Notes under the pieces: generated by a model
The model's input: the letters and a program-made list of their open reading frames with translations, nothing else
The model's database searches: none
Told to the model about the DNA's origin: nothing
Part shown: positions 34,281 to 43,476 of the stretch, one piece after another
Numbering within the stretch: position 1 is the stretch's first letter
How the letters are laid out: the number at the start of each line of letters is the position of its first letter
Position numbers and translations under genes: made by a program
Assembly: GCA_946999045.1 (NCBI GenBank)
Contig: CAMQBR010000003.1
Coordinates: 18,438-82,437 of the forward strand
Origin: an uncultured Prevotella sp.
Lineage (GTDB): Bacteria > Bacteroidota > Bacteroidia > Bacteroidales > Bacteroidaceae
Direction: 5' to 3'
Length of the DNA: 64,000 nucleotides

Positions 34281-37200
34281 TTTTCTATCGAATCATTCGG
34301 TAATAGCTGGACAGGTTGAGCTGATTTAGGCGAGCGTTTGAAGTAGAAAATATCACTGAAGTGCGATAATTTTCGTCTCCAAGAGAAGCCTACTCCATAT
34401 TCACCAATTATACCGTCTAGCCAGTCGTATGTATTATTATTGTAGAACAAGCGCAAGTACTGACTTGCATTCTTGTTTAATCTGTATTCTATTTCTACCT
34501 TATTAAAAAAGTTATTATCTTTTTGCGCCATGATTTCTTCTCCTGTAGAAACCTTTCCTCCAACGATAACACGCAAACGATTGTTCCATAATCGTTTAGA
34601 AAATCTAAAATTGTAGTCGGTGTGTATGCCTCCTGTGGCAGTAGTTGTATTATTTATGCTCATACCGAGGTCTAACCCCATGGAGCGCATGGCGGTACCT
34701 GTAATATTGTTAATTTCGTTTTGCAGGTACGAACTCAACGCATTGTTCATAGAAAATTCTGCCATATTGTTGCCCGTTAGGTACATTCCTGATACCAACA
34801 TGGTGATAGCCACTTTTCCTCTGCCCTCAATAGTCATGGTGTTGAGCTGGTCTTGTATGGTTATATCGTTAGGCGAACGAATGATAAACTCAATGCCTGG
34901 TTTCGATAATGTTTTGGTTAATTTCACTCCGCAGTCAAAATCAACCATTCTTCCTACGCCATTACTTTCGTTTACATTAGCTTTTATGTCTTCGGTAGCC
35001 GTGATGTTCAGCTTTGGATTCAAGATATTGCCCATAAATTCGATGTAACTGCCGTTCTTGATATGGAAGGTTTTGAGCGGAATAACTGGCAGAGAGTATT
35101 TCATTTCACCACTATTTAGGGTGTAACGCCCCATCAGTTTGAGGTTATCTACTGTGTTGTAAGTCATGAGAAGATGTCCTCCTCCAAACAAATCAATATA
35201 GTTGGTATGGTCAGCATTAAGCATACAAACAATGTGTGCTGCCTCATCAATGTTTATACCCATATTTATGTTGAAGCCCATGAGTTTAGGACGCTGTACC
35301 ACTTGCTTTGTAGAATCGTTGAAATCTGTAAAGCGTACCAGTTCGTTGAGCTGGTTATCGGTTGACAGCTCGTTATCCTTCAGCAGATAAGTCATATCGG
35401 TTGCCCCTAGAATGTTAAGCTTTCCACGAAGTTTCAGATTGTTGACAGGTCCGCTCATTGAGCCGTATACATCGACAAATGCTTTTCCGTAAATCTGTGA
35501 ACGCACATTCTCTTTGGCGTCAATTAGTTCAATGTTTTCACCTTTCATGCGAACATTCATTGATATGTTGTTCGTGTTAGAGAAGTCGAATGTCCCTGAC
35601 ACGTTGATAGGGTTATTGTTGTTGGCAAACATTTCAAAGTTTTCAAAGACTATCTTGCTGTTAACTATCTTAATAGGGTCGTCTGCAAAGCGCATTTTTA
35701 CACCGTAAGGAACGCTCTCAATGTATGATGAGTCGAGGAGTATCTCACCGTTCATCTTAGGTTTTGTGGCAGAACCTTTCACGGAAATATCACCATTCCC
35801 ATAACCTTGTAATCCTACAATGCTCTGTGGTATGAAGCTGTTGAGCAACTGAAGAGGGAAGTGTTTGAGCTTTAACACCGTTTGCAAATCTCCATTTTTG
35901 TTATATACACCGCTGATGTTGGCTATATTTTGGTTTTCTTTATTCAAGATTCCATCTATAAAATGTACACCATTGTCTTTAGGCATATAAACAAATTCTG
36001 AGCTCAAGTTGCCCATAGGCACACCTTTATAGACAAGGTCCTTGACGGCAACGTTAGATGAGACTGACACTTCTTTGGAGGTTTGAATAACGTGGAAGTC
36101 TCCATTTACTTTTCCAGATATAGCTGGCAGGTAAGGAATGGCACTTAATATCTGCCCCAAATCTATCTTGTTAACCGATATGGTTATATCTTGCAGCACA
36201 TCTAGGTTATTGTCGTTAGATACCAGTTGTACACCTGTGTCATCCTTTGCCAGCATCATAATGTTAGCCGAAAGGCGTTTGTTGGTTTCTAAAAACAGGT
36301 AGTTGTCATTGTTTACAGTAAAGTCTTTGTAACCTAAAATGATGCCTGTGCTGTCTATTTTGGAACGGATGCCATGCTCAACCATATCGGCTCGCATACC
36401 TAAAGCCAAGCCCAAACGGTTGTGATTGTCATATAATTGCGTGTGTAGACTGATGCCTTTTTGTAGTAATTTTCCGTTAAACAAAGCCTTGAAGGTATAT
36501 TGAGGATTGTCTTTGTTATTTAGTATCTTACCTTGGTAGGTAGTGCCTTTGGAGGTAGACAGTATGCCTAACTGTACGCTGTCAAGTTGAACACTGTCTA
36601 CCAGCAGTTTCTCTATCTGCAAGTTTCCATTAACTCCAGTCTTTGGCGATGTGTTTATGTTAAGGTAAGCCAAATCCATATCCACCCCATAGCGGTGCAT
36701 CATATTGGTGAAGATATTGTCCTTGCCTGCCGTGAGACGTATCATAGCAGTAGGAAGATGACGCTTAAGGGCTGTCTGGTTAATTATTTTCTGATAAATT
36801 TGCTGTTGTAAAAGTGAAACAAAGCTTTGCGTCTTACTTAAAAGTTGCTGGTATCCATTCTTCGCAAGCAATGCCATATACAGATCATCTGTGTATACAG
36901 CCACACTGGTTGAGTTGTTACGCATGAGCAAATCAACGTAGATAGGTGCAGGCATGTACAGACCTTGCTTGTCTAACAAACTGATTTTGGCGATTTCTCC
37001 CTTGATATGATGCAACATTTTTAGGTTACTTTGCAAGTTCAGATTACATTGTAAAGCCAAAGTTGCCGTATCTTTAGTGATGCCTAAACGGTGTAAATCA
37101 ATGTGCTGTAACTGTGTTTGAATAGTTGCTCGAAGGGGGAGGGTGGTAAAAGCAGTTAACTTAATGTTACCTTTGAGTAGTGTATTGTTGCTATGGAGTG

Positions 37201-38890
37201 TTGCTTTGATGTGTCCATGCTTTATGGTTGCGTTGGCAGTGATGCTACTTAATGGATATTTTCCATATCTAAATTGTTGGATATAGACCTTAGCCGTAAG
37301 GTTAGTGTGGGGCGAAAGTATATCAAACCCTTGTCCACTGGCATGGATAGAGCCTGTGAAAGGATGTAACCCTTTTCTTGGCAGGAAATGATTTAATGCC
37401 AAATTATGTGCTTGTAGTTTGGCAACATACTTTTTGTGTATGGCATCTAAGCTTACATTGCCATGCAAAACACCTCCCCCTTGTTTCATTACAAAGTTGG
37501 ATGCATATTGCTTTCGATTGATAGTCATATTGCCTTTCAATGCAATATTGCGAGGAATAGTAAAAGTAGAACGTGTATTTTTTTGCAGAAATTGCTTGAC
37601 AAAAGTCAAGTTGTGTGCTATGAAATTCAAATTAAAGTGTGCTTGCAAGTGGTTGATATTGTTCACATTTTGTGCATATCCTACTGCCCTCATTTGCAAA
37701 ACGGTAGGCCAATTCAGTTTTAATTGCTGCACTTTAAGGTGCTGCAAATTTCCTTTTACATCGGCATCGAGAACCAAAGGTACATTAGACATTTGTTTTT
37801 TGAGAGAAGGAGGTAATGGTTGTGTTAACAACTGCAAATCTTTCTTGCTAAACGATGCATGTAGTTGGGTATTAAACACGCCTGGATGCTGCTGAGCAAA
37901 GGCATTAAAATCGAGTTGGATATCTGCAACCAATGACGAGGAGGGTGTGTGAAGTTTAAGTTGATTGATGCGAATATGTGTGGAATCTAATTGAACATAA
38001 CTAGATAACTTATTGATTTGTAACCCACATTGTTCCCTAAAAGAAGAGTTTTGTAGTTGGAGTTTTAATTTTGATTGGGTATAACTAAAGGAGGATAGGG
38101 CTATACTCATATTCTTCAAAGATAGGTGTTGTGCATCAAATCCCTTAACCTTTTCTTTCCACTTGTTGTTATAATCTAGTTCACCTTGTTGCCAAACCAA
38201 TTGTTTAACCTGATAATTCTCTGCCTTGAGATCGAAAAATCCCTGTTTGGCAACGGTGTTTCCCATGTATGCCCTCATCACAATGGTGTCGCCTGGCATA
38301 TGAACGGTTACATCTGTATGGTGCAATGCAAGTTCACCTATCTTAATCTTCCATATCTGTTTTGTCTTAGTTGTATCTTCAGGCACACTGTCTGGCAATA
38401 TTACTTGTAGTTTGGCATCAGCCAACGTAGCACGGTTAACGCATACATTCGATTGAATGAGGTCAACGCCATGGCTTACTAAAAACAATTGATTGATAGT
38501 GCCTTCCACCCTTGCCGTTGCAATGAGGTTCATAGTATTTAATTTTACGCACTCAAGGCGCAGCTCGTCTACCTCAACTTGTTGATGAAATAATGGCAAT
38601 AACTGCACGTTTGCCACCATACATTTGGCTTGCATAATGGTATCTTTTATGTGTGGTAGCGAGTCGTTAGGACGCATTATGCACACCTGTTCCATGCTCA
38701 AATCCAACGGAAATGCCAAGCGCACGTTTCTTATCTGCACCTGCATTCCCATCTTTTGCGATGCGTAATAGGTAGCTTGCTTAAGAACCCATTGTTGAAT
38801 GGGAGGTATATAGAAGAGTAATATTAATATGAAAGGCAGCACAACGAGTGTGCCAACTGTCATACTAATCCATTTAATATATTTTTTCAT
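34277..38890 (-). CDS. tamB: TamB, inner-membrane partner of TamL
   Basis: A protein of 1537 residues from the ATG at 38890 (MKKYIKWISMTVGTL); a longer frame to 38980 has no signal-anchor logic and looks like leader. One N-terminal membrane anchor (residues 9-29) is followed by long AsmA/TamB-like beta-strand repeats and a C-terminal TamB domain (about residues 1130-1480, with AEFSMNNALSSYLQNEIN). The gene is coupled to tamL by a 4-bp overlap. It is clearly different in sequence from the TamB-like protein at 495-4883, so the cell has at least two. Confidence 0.92.
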   Translation of the reverse strand: MKKYIKWISMTVGTLVVLPFILILLFYIPPIQQWVLKQATYYASQKMGMQVQIRNVRLAFPLDLSMEQVCIMRPNDSLPHIKDTIMQAKCMVANVQLLPLFHQQVEVDELRLECVKLNTMNLIATARVEGTINQLFLVSHGVDLIQSNVCVNRATLADAKLQVILPDSVPEDTTKTKQIWKIKIGELALHHTDVTVHMPGDTIVMRAYMGNTVAKQGFFDLKAENYQVKQLVWQQGELDYNNKWKEKVKGFDAQHLSLKNMSIALSSFSYTQSKLKLQLQNSSFREQCGLQINKLSSYVQLDSTHIRINQLKLHTPSSSLVADIQLDFNAFAQQHPGVFNTQLHASFSKKDLQLLTQPLPPSLKKQMSNVPLVLDADVKGNLQHLKVQQLKLNWPTVLQMRAVGYAQNVNNINHLQAHFNLNFIAHNLTFVKQFLQKNTRSTFTIPRNIALKGNMTINRKQYASNFVMKQGGGVLHGNVSLDAIHKKYVAKLQAHNLALNHFLPRKGLHPFTGSIHASGQGFDILSPHTNLTAKVYIQQFRYGKYPLSSITANATIKHGHIKATLHSNNTLLKGNIKLTAFTTLPLRATIQTQLQHIDLHRLGITKDTATLALQCNLNLQSNLKMLHHIKGEIAKISLLDKQGLYMPAPIYVDLLMRNNSTSVAVYTDDLYMALLAKNGYQQLLSKTQSFVSLLQQQIYQKIINQTALKRHLPTAMIRLTAGKDNIFTNMMHRYGVDMDLAYLNINTSPKTGVNGNLQIEKLLVDSVQLDSVQLGILSTSKGTTYQGKILNNKDNPQYTFKALFNGKLLQKGISLHTQLYDNHNRLGLALGMRADMVEHGIRSKIDSTGIILGYKDFTVNNDNYLFLETNKRLSANIMMLAKDDTGVQLVSNDNNLDVLQDITISVNKIDLGQILSAIPYLPAISGKVNGDFHVIQTSKEVSVSSNVAVKDLVYKGVPMGNLSSEFVYMPKDNGVHFIDGILNKENQNIANISGVYNKNGDLQTVLKLKHFPLQLLNSFIPQSIVGLQGYGNGDISVKGSATKPKMNGEILLDSSYIESVPYGVKMRFADDPIKIVNSKIVFENFEMFANNNNPINVSGTFDFSNTNNISMNVRMKGENIELIDAKENVRSQIYGKAFVDVYGSMSGPVNNLKLRGKLNILGATDMTYLLKDNELSTDNQLNELVRFTDFNDSTKQVVQRPKLMGFNINMGINIDEAAHIVCMLNADHTNYIDLFGGGHLLMTYNTVDNLKLMGRYTLNSGEMKYSLPVIPLKTFHIKNGSYIEFMGNILNPKLNITATEDIKANVNESNGVGRMVDFDCGVKLTKTLSKPGIEFIIRSPNDITIQDQLNTMTIEGRGKVAITMLVSGMYLTGNNMAEFSMNNALSSYLQNEINNITGTAMRSMGLDLGMSINNTTTATGGIHTDYNFRFSKRLWNNRLRVIVGGKVSTGEEIMAQKDNNFFNKVEIEYRLNKNASQYLRLFYNNNTYDWLDGIIGEYGVGFSWRRKLSHFSDIFYFKRSPKSAQPVQLLPNDSIEK

Positions 38891-39002
38891 AAACCATTTG
38901 TTTCTATCATTGTAATAAAATAGCGTAGATAGAATTATTTGCAAAGTAAGCATTTTTTTGCGAAAAGAGCCAATTTTCACCCTTCTTTTTTATCTTAAAG
39001 TG

Positions 39003-39122
39003 TATATTTGATGTGCAAAGCATTATCGCTTTATAGTCAATGCTATATACTATTGTTTGTAAAGCATGGATGCTCATAAAACGAAAAAGGCTTCTGAATT
39101 AATTTCAGAGAGCCTTTTTGCC
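39003..39122 (+). ncRNA. Candidate small transcript ending at a strong terminator
   Basis: TATATTTG at 39003-39010 fits the -7 consensus, although no TTTG stands at the right distance upstream. About 75 nt later a strong hairpin (39084-39119; AAAAAGGCTTCTGAA paired with TTTCAGAGAGCCTTTTT, one bulged A) is followed by T residues. Between them GCATT/AATGC and AGCAT/ATGCT can pair. No gene ends nearby on this strand, so the terminator needs an explanation. The same hairpin could instead end leftward transcription, because it has an A tract on its other side. Confidence 0.4.
39084..39119. terminator. Bidirectional terminator hairpin
   Basis: A 14-bp stem with one bulge, loop TTAA, and A and T runs on either side. 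It lies about 190 bp upstream of tamB and about 830 bp downstream of the zinc-ribbon protein gene. Confidence 0.75.
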
Positions 39123-39949
39123 TAACGAATTTCTACTTAAATATTCAACAATCTGTTAGTTACAAAGGTAGTACAAATATTCTTTCGACACAATCCTCAT
39201 TTATAATGAAACTTCATATTGCTGCTTATCATCTTTCTTGATGATATTATACGGTGGCAAGTAGTTTTTTTATATTTAGTATGTACAAAAAATATAAAAT
39301 ATTTCATTATAGACATTATTTTATTAAGTTCTGTAAGTCTATAATTCGTTTTTTTTCATCAATTAATCTATTAAAAAAGGCCAAGAATAAGTTGATTTGC
39401 GATAATGGTGCTCTATATTCTTATTTGCATCTCTATGACGGAATTTTCCTCAATATGCCCCCAGTATAAGTTCACGTTTTTCATATTATCTTCATCGTAA
39501 CTTGACTTACAAATTACGTCAAAAAGGCTTCCTTCTTTATCGTTTGAATGTTAAATTAGGATAGGATTTTTACGATAATGGAAGTTCTTAAGTACGTATG
39601 TTTCGTTGGGCAAGGGGCATTAAGTCAAGGAATAAGAATAATCTTTATTATCTTTGATACAACCTTTGCATCATTAGTTATGGTATATATGTTTTTATTT
39701 ATATCAATGAAACTCTTTTACAATCTACTTTTTATTTTCGGCTTCAAGTAATGATTTGTATGTATTCTTCTCTTCGGTAAGAAATTTTAGATTTGTATTT
39801 TTATTTATATAAAAATGTCTTTTGAGTGATTTCTAACTATTTTATTCTTTTCCTTTTTTCAAAGATAAGAAAAACGTTCTGTTGTTTCTTTAATGATAAT
39901 CCTTTAAATTATCAATGGCGTATATACAAGATTATGAGTTATGAATTGC
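39123..39949. other. Long AT-rich spacer, no supported gene
   Basis: No convincing frame. On the minus strand CAAAGATA at 39860-39867 reads TATCTTTG, but without a matching -33 box. A leftward peptide fragment (NLKFLTEEKNTYKSLLEAEN, ending near 39735) looks coding in composition but has no start and a stop close upstream, so it may be the remnant of a lost gene. Confidence 0.35.
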
Positions 39950-40984
39950 TTAGCTGTTTTCTGCTCCGCAGTGTGGGCAGCGACCTTTGTGCTGGATAAT
40001 GGAACCACAGTTACCACAAATATACTGGGTGTGGGCATGTAAGAAGTACTGATGTAAGGCAAAATAGATGTAAAGTGCCAAGAAAACATAGCCTATATAA
40101 TATAAGGTGGAGAGACCGAAAATGATATAATTGGTGGCACATACAGCTAACAAACCGCTAAGATACATCACAGCCTCGCTGAAAGGCAGTTGATGACGTA
40201 CATCATCTATGGCGGCTAATCCCACAATGAGCATAGCCCACACAGAAAGAAGGAAGATCATGAGCAAAAAAGGCACAGAAAAAGGATTAAGGGTAGGATG
40301 ATAATAAAAGTGTCGCCACATATCGGGTGCAAACATTTGTATGCTGGCATAGAGTGTAGATGATGAAGCAACGATGATGCAAAGCAGGGTAGGATAGAAC
40401 GAATGAATATCTCTCAGGTGAACAATGTAAGCATTTTCTTTAACCAAATGGCGCATCCAGTACACCACCGCAATGATAGAAATAATGATAAGGAAGATAA
40501 GTAGGTGGGTATCAGAGAAAGTAGAGATGAATTGGGAGATAGGGTCGTCAGGCACAACGTTAGGCAATAAATCTTTTTCATGCACCCAACCAAATTGGTG
40601 TTGGTCGCTGGCTAGCTGTATCCAAACAGAGTCTATGGTGTCTGTACTCATTATTTTAATGTCGGCAACCACTACATGATGTTGTTTCTTCACAATAAGT
40701 GTATCTATCATCAAACCCGATAACACCTCTTCTGGTTGCTGTTTTAGCAAAGTAAGCGAATCGCTTTTCACCACAAAATTGTAGTTGTTAGTGTAATGAT
40801 GCGATGAATAAAAGTGTAATGAATCTATTTGAGCCCTGCTAATAGGCAGCATGGCATCTGAATGATGTGTTGACTTATGATAGCAACCCATTAGCAGCAT
40901 TACCATTATCAACCACAAATAAGCTGTATGAGGGATGTTATAATGCGCCACACATTGTTGAAGATGTAGTTTAATTTTATTCAT
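39950..40984 (-). CDS. Membrane protein with SH3-like and zinc-ribbon domains
   Basis: A 344-residue protein. A hydrophobic N-terminal segment ends in a lipobox-like MVMLLMGC (Cys34). A soluble region (about 35-150) follows and ends with an SH3-like stretch (SVWIQLASDQHQFGWVHEKD). Then come about five membrane segments (from about residue 160 to 325) and a C-terminal zinc ribbon, CGNCGSIIQHKGRCPHCG. Zinc ribbons are usually cytoplasmic, which fixes the topology if the first segment is a signal. Specific function unknown. It overlaps the U32 peptidase gene by 8 bp and is translated after it. Confidence 0.65.
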   Translation of the reverse strand: MNKIKLHLQQCVAHYNIPHTAYLWLIMVMLLMGCYHKSTHHSDAMLPISRAQIDSLHFYSSHHYTNNYNFVVKSDSLTLLKQQPEEVLSGLMIDTLIVKKQHHVVVADIKIMSTDTIDSVWIQLASDQHQFGWVHEKDLLPNVVPDDPISQFISTFSDTHLLIFLIIISIIAVVYWMRHLVKENAYIVHLRDIHSFYPTLLCIIVASSSTLYASIQMFAPDMWRHFYYHPTLNPFSVPFLLMIFLLSVWAMLIVGLAAIDDVRHQLPFSEAVMYLSGLLAVCATNYIIFGLSTLYYIGYVFLALYIYFALHQYFLHAHTQYICGNCGSIIQHKGRCPHCGAENS

Positions 40985-42872
40985 TAGTATAGATATTCAT
41001 TTGACATTCATCGCACTTAAACTCCAGTCTAAACGTCCTACCATCACCCAAACGAAGAATTAATGGTTCTTTCCATGTTGGCTTTTTGCCTCCTCGTCGT
41101 ATGCAATAGCCTAAGCTGTAACGAAGGCAATGACGGCACGACATCAATAAGACCGACTGGTTAGCATATTGGTTAGCCTTCTTACTGCTGATTACCTCGT
41201 AGGCTGAATGCGTATTTTTAAGTCCTTGTTGCTGATAGAACGATTGGGCAACTGAGTTAGCGATGTTGTAAATGTACGGAAACTTTTTGTATTCGGGCTG
41301 CCAAGTTAACTTTTTTATATTTTTTTTATTACACTTGTCATTGCGACGAGCATCCATCTGTACTGAAATCTGCTGGGGTAGGGCTATTTGTAACTTGTCA
41401 ATAACCTGTCTGCGCCAATCGGCTAACATGCTCGAAGGAATAAAATAGTTGTCTGTATCCTGTGCAATGTCGATGCTTTTCGCCACGTATGGTGTCCCCC
41501 CCAACTTGCCCAATTGCCGTAAAATATTATTTCTTTGTGGATTTTGTGCAACCTGTTTGTTAGCAATAAATTGAATTTCAGCAGTTTGTAAGCCTTTGCC
41601 AGATGCTTTGAGCATAAAACCCTGTTGTGTAGCCGATAGTGATAAGTGGATAGGAATCTTTCGCATAGCTGTCTTACCCGATAAAATTTTACTAAATGCT
41701 TCATCATTATTGCGATACAAAGCCATGCCTCTATGCAGTTTTTGGGGCAGATGTAAAGGATAGAGTCGGTTGCCCTCTACTCTGTTAATGCGAAAACCTT
41801 CTAACTCGCCCTCATCATTGATAAAACATAAACCGTCTCCATTGGCAAAGCAAGCTGTGCCTGCTACACTAAAAGAGTTATGAGTAATCTCTTTTACTTT
41901 GCCCACGTATTCACCCAAAGCCTTTGGGGTAAGTGGAGAATAGATGTCGGGTTGTCTGTCATACAAGAAGTAATTGGTGTATCCTCGGTTAAATGTCTTC
42001 TTTAAATCAGGTGTAAACATATATGTTACTTGTCCCAATGAGGTGCGTTGGTAATCGTTTTTACGATGACTAATAACTGCGTTAAGTTTTTGAGAATAAG
42101 CCGATACCACGTTCTTTACATAGTCAATATCCTTTAATCTTCCCTCTATCTTGAACGAAGATACACCTGCATCTGCCATTTCCTCCAAGTATTCAATCTG
42201 ACTAAGGTCTTTTAATGACAAGAGATGTTGCTGATGTCGAATTTCTTTGCCGTTGGCATCAATTAAATCAAACTTTAATCTACAAAACTGAGCACAAGCA
42301 CCTCTGTTGGCACTTCTGCCGAAACAATGTTGCGAAGCATAACATACTCCCGAATAACTTACGCACAATGCGCCATGTACAAAGGCTTCTAACTCCATGT
42401 GAGGCACCATTTTGTGTATAGTATTTATTTCTTTTAGCGATAATTCTCGTGCCAAAACCGCACGTTTAAAGCCCAGTGTTTGCAACCAATCCACCTTTTC
42501 TGCCGACCTATTATCGGTCTGTGTGCTGGCATGTAACGCTGGTAGAGGCTTTATATCTGTTGGCAATAGTTGCAAAACTGCCATGTCCTGTACCAGTAAA
42601 GCATCTACCTTTATTTTGCACAGCTGGCGCAATAGGGCACGTGTATCCTCTATTTCATTTTCGTAGATAATGGTATTAACCGTAACGTAAACCTTGGCTC
42701 CAAACTGATGTGCATATTTACAAAGTTCAGAGACATCGCTAATGCTGTTGCCAGCTGATGCCCTTGCACCAAATTTTGATGCACCTATGTACACCGCATC
42801 TGCTCCATGCTCGATAGCAGCTTTGCCACATTCTAAGTTTTTGGCAGGTGCCAAGAGTTCTAATGTTTGCAT
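40977..42872 (-). CDS. Peptidase U32 family protein
   Basis: A 631-residue protein of the U32 (YhbU/YegQ/RlhA-related) family. The signature EAFVHGALCVSYSGVCYAS is at about residue 162, followed by CFGRSANRGACAQFCR, which supplies the cysteines of the presumed iron-sulfur site. The C-terminal extension has four more cysteines (MSCRHCLRYSLGYC, FKCDECQM). Members of the family act in collagen degradation (PrtC), ubiquinone hydroxylation and rRNA cytidine hydroxylation, so proteolysis should not be assumed. It is the first gene of a two-gene unit. Confidence 0.88.
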   Translation of the reverse strand: MQTLELLAPAKNLECGKAAIEHGADAVYIGASKFGARASAGNSISDVSELCKYAHQFGAKVYVTVNTIIYENEIEDTRALLRQLCKIKVDALLVQDMAVLQLLPTDIKPLPALHASTQTDNRSAEKVDWLQTLGFKRAVLARELSLKEINTIHKMVPHMELEAFVHGALCVSYSGVCYASQHCFGRSANRGACAQFCRLKFDLIDANGKEIRHQQHLLSLKDLSQIEYLEEMADAGVSSFKIEGRLKDIDYVKNVVSAYSQKLNAVISHRKNDYQRTSLGQVTYMFTPDLKKTFNRGYTNYFLYDRQPDIYSPLTPKALGEYVGKVKEITHNSFSVAGTACFANGDGLCFINDEGELEGFRINRVEGNRLYPLHLPQKLHRGMALYRNNDEAFSKILSGKTAMRKIPIHLSLSATQQGFMLKASGKGLQTAEIQFIANKQVAQNPQRNNILRQLGKLGGTPYVAKSIDIAQDTDNYFIPSSMLADWRRQVIDKLQIALPQQISVQMDARRNDKCNKKNIKKLTWQPEYKKFPYIYNIANSVAQSFYQQQGLKNTHSAYEVISSKKANQYANQSVLLMSCRHCLRYSLGYCIRRGGKKPTWKEPLILRLGDGRTFRLEFKCDECQMNIYTNE

Positions 42873-43108
42873 AAATATATGTTGTTATAAAGTACGTTTT
42901 TGAAAAATGTAATAAAGTAAATTGATAAGAATTTTTACGATATAAAATATGTACAGACAGTTTGGAAGGAAAATACTTAAGCAAGTCCTGAAAGAGAGAT
43001 ATAAAAAAGGATATTTTTGTCCAACTTAGATATGTAAGAGAGAGCTGTGAGCCTTGTAGGGGTGATATAATTATTTCATTGTTCATAGTTCACAATTATT
43101 TAATTCTC

Positions 43109-43127
43109 CTTTTATAGAACCGCTCTT
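43109..43127. repeat. Solitary end of the GGTTCTATAAATTA MITE family
   Basis: CCTTTTATAGAACCGCTCTT is one terminal repeat only; the matching left end is not visible. It lies in the gap 42873-43476, which otherwise holds the MITE at 43245. Confidence 0.4.
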
Positions 43128-43244
43128 ATGTATTTGAGAATTATTCAAAAACATAGGACAAGCTCCTACGCTATACTTTTTCGTCTTTTTGGGGGCTGAA
43201 TTACTCAAATTATTTTTTTTATATATTTTTTTATAATATGTTGT

Positions 43245-43436
43245 GGCTGGTTCTATAAATTACTACCGTATATTATTAGTAATTTTTATGAAATACGTTT
43301 TGTTATTGCTTCTTTTTATAGAAAACAGGCTGTGCTTCAACAATTCAAACAAGTTTAATTGTATTTGGCTTGCTCTGTTTTTGGCTTAAAATGTAAGTTC
43401 AAAATCTAACAAAGCTAATTTTATAGAACCAGCCTT
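43245..43436. mobile_element. MITE of the GGTTCTATAAATTA family, 192 bp
   Basis: GGCTGGTTCTATAAATTACT at the left is mirrored by AATTTTATAGAACCAGCCTT at the right. The interior contains a stretch (CAAATACAATTAAACTTGTT and complement) and an AAATCTAACAAAGCTAATTT block shared with the long copies at 319 and 14764. No coding frame. It lies 41 bp beyond the mutS2 stop codon. Confidence 0.8.
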
Positions 43437-43476
43437 ATATGCATCAAATGGGCAAGAATGCCTAAGGGCTTCCCCT

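Noticed and set aside
38891..38980. Longer N-terminus of the TamL-linked TamB
   Set aside because: The ATG at 38890 puts the membrane anchor at the expected distance; the extension contains a second hydrophobic stretch not usual in the family.
39254..39469. A 71-codon rightward frame in the spacer before tamB
   Set aside because: It starts with GTG, consists mainly of Phe/Lys/Ile/Tyr from AT-rich DNA, and has no promoter or recognisable motif.
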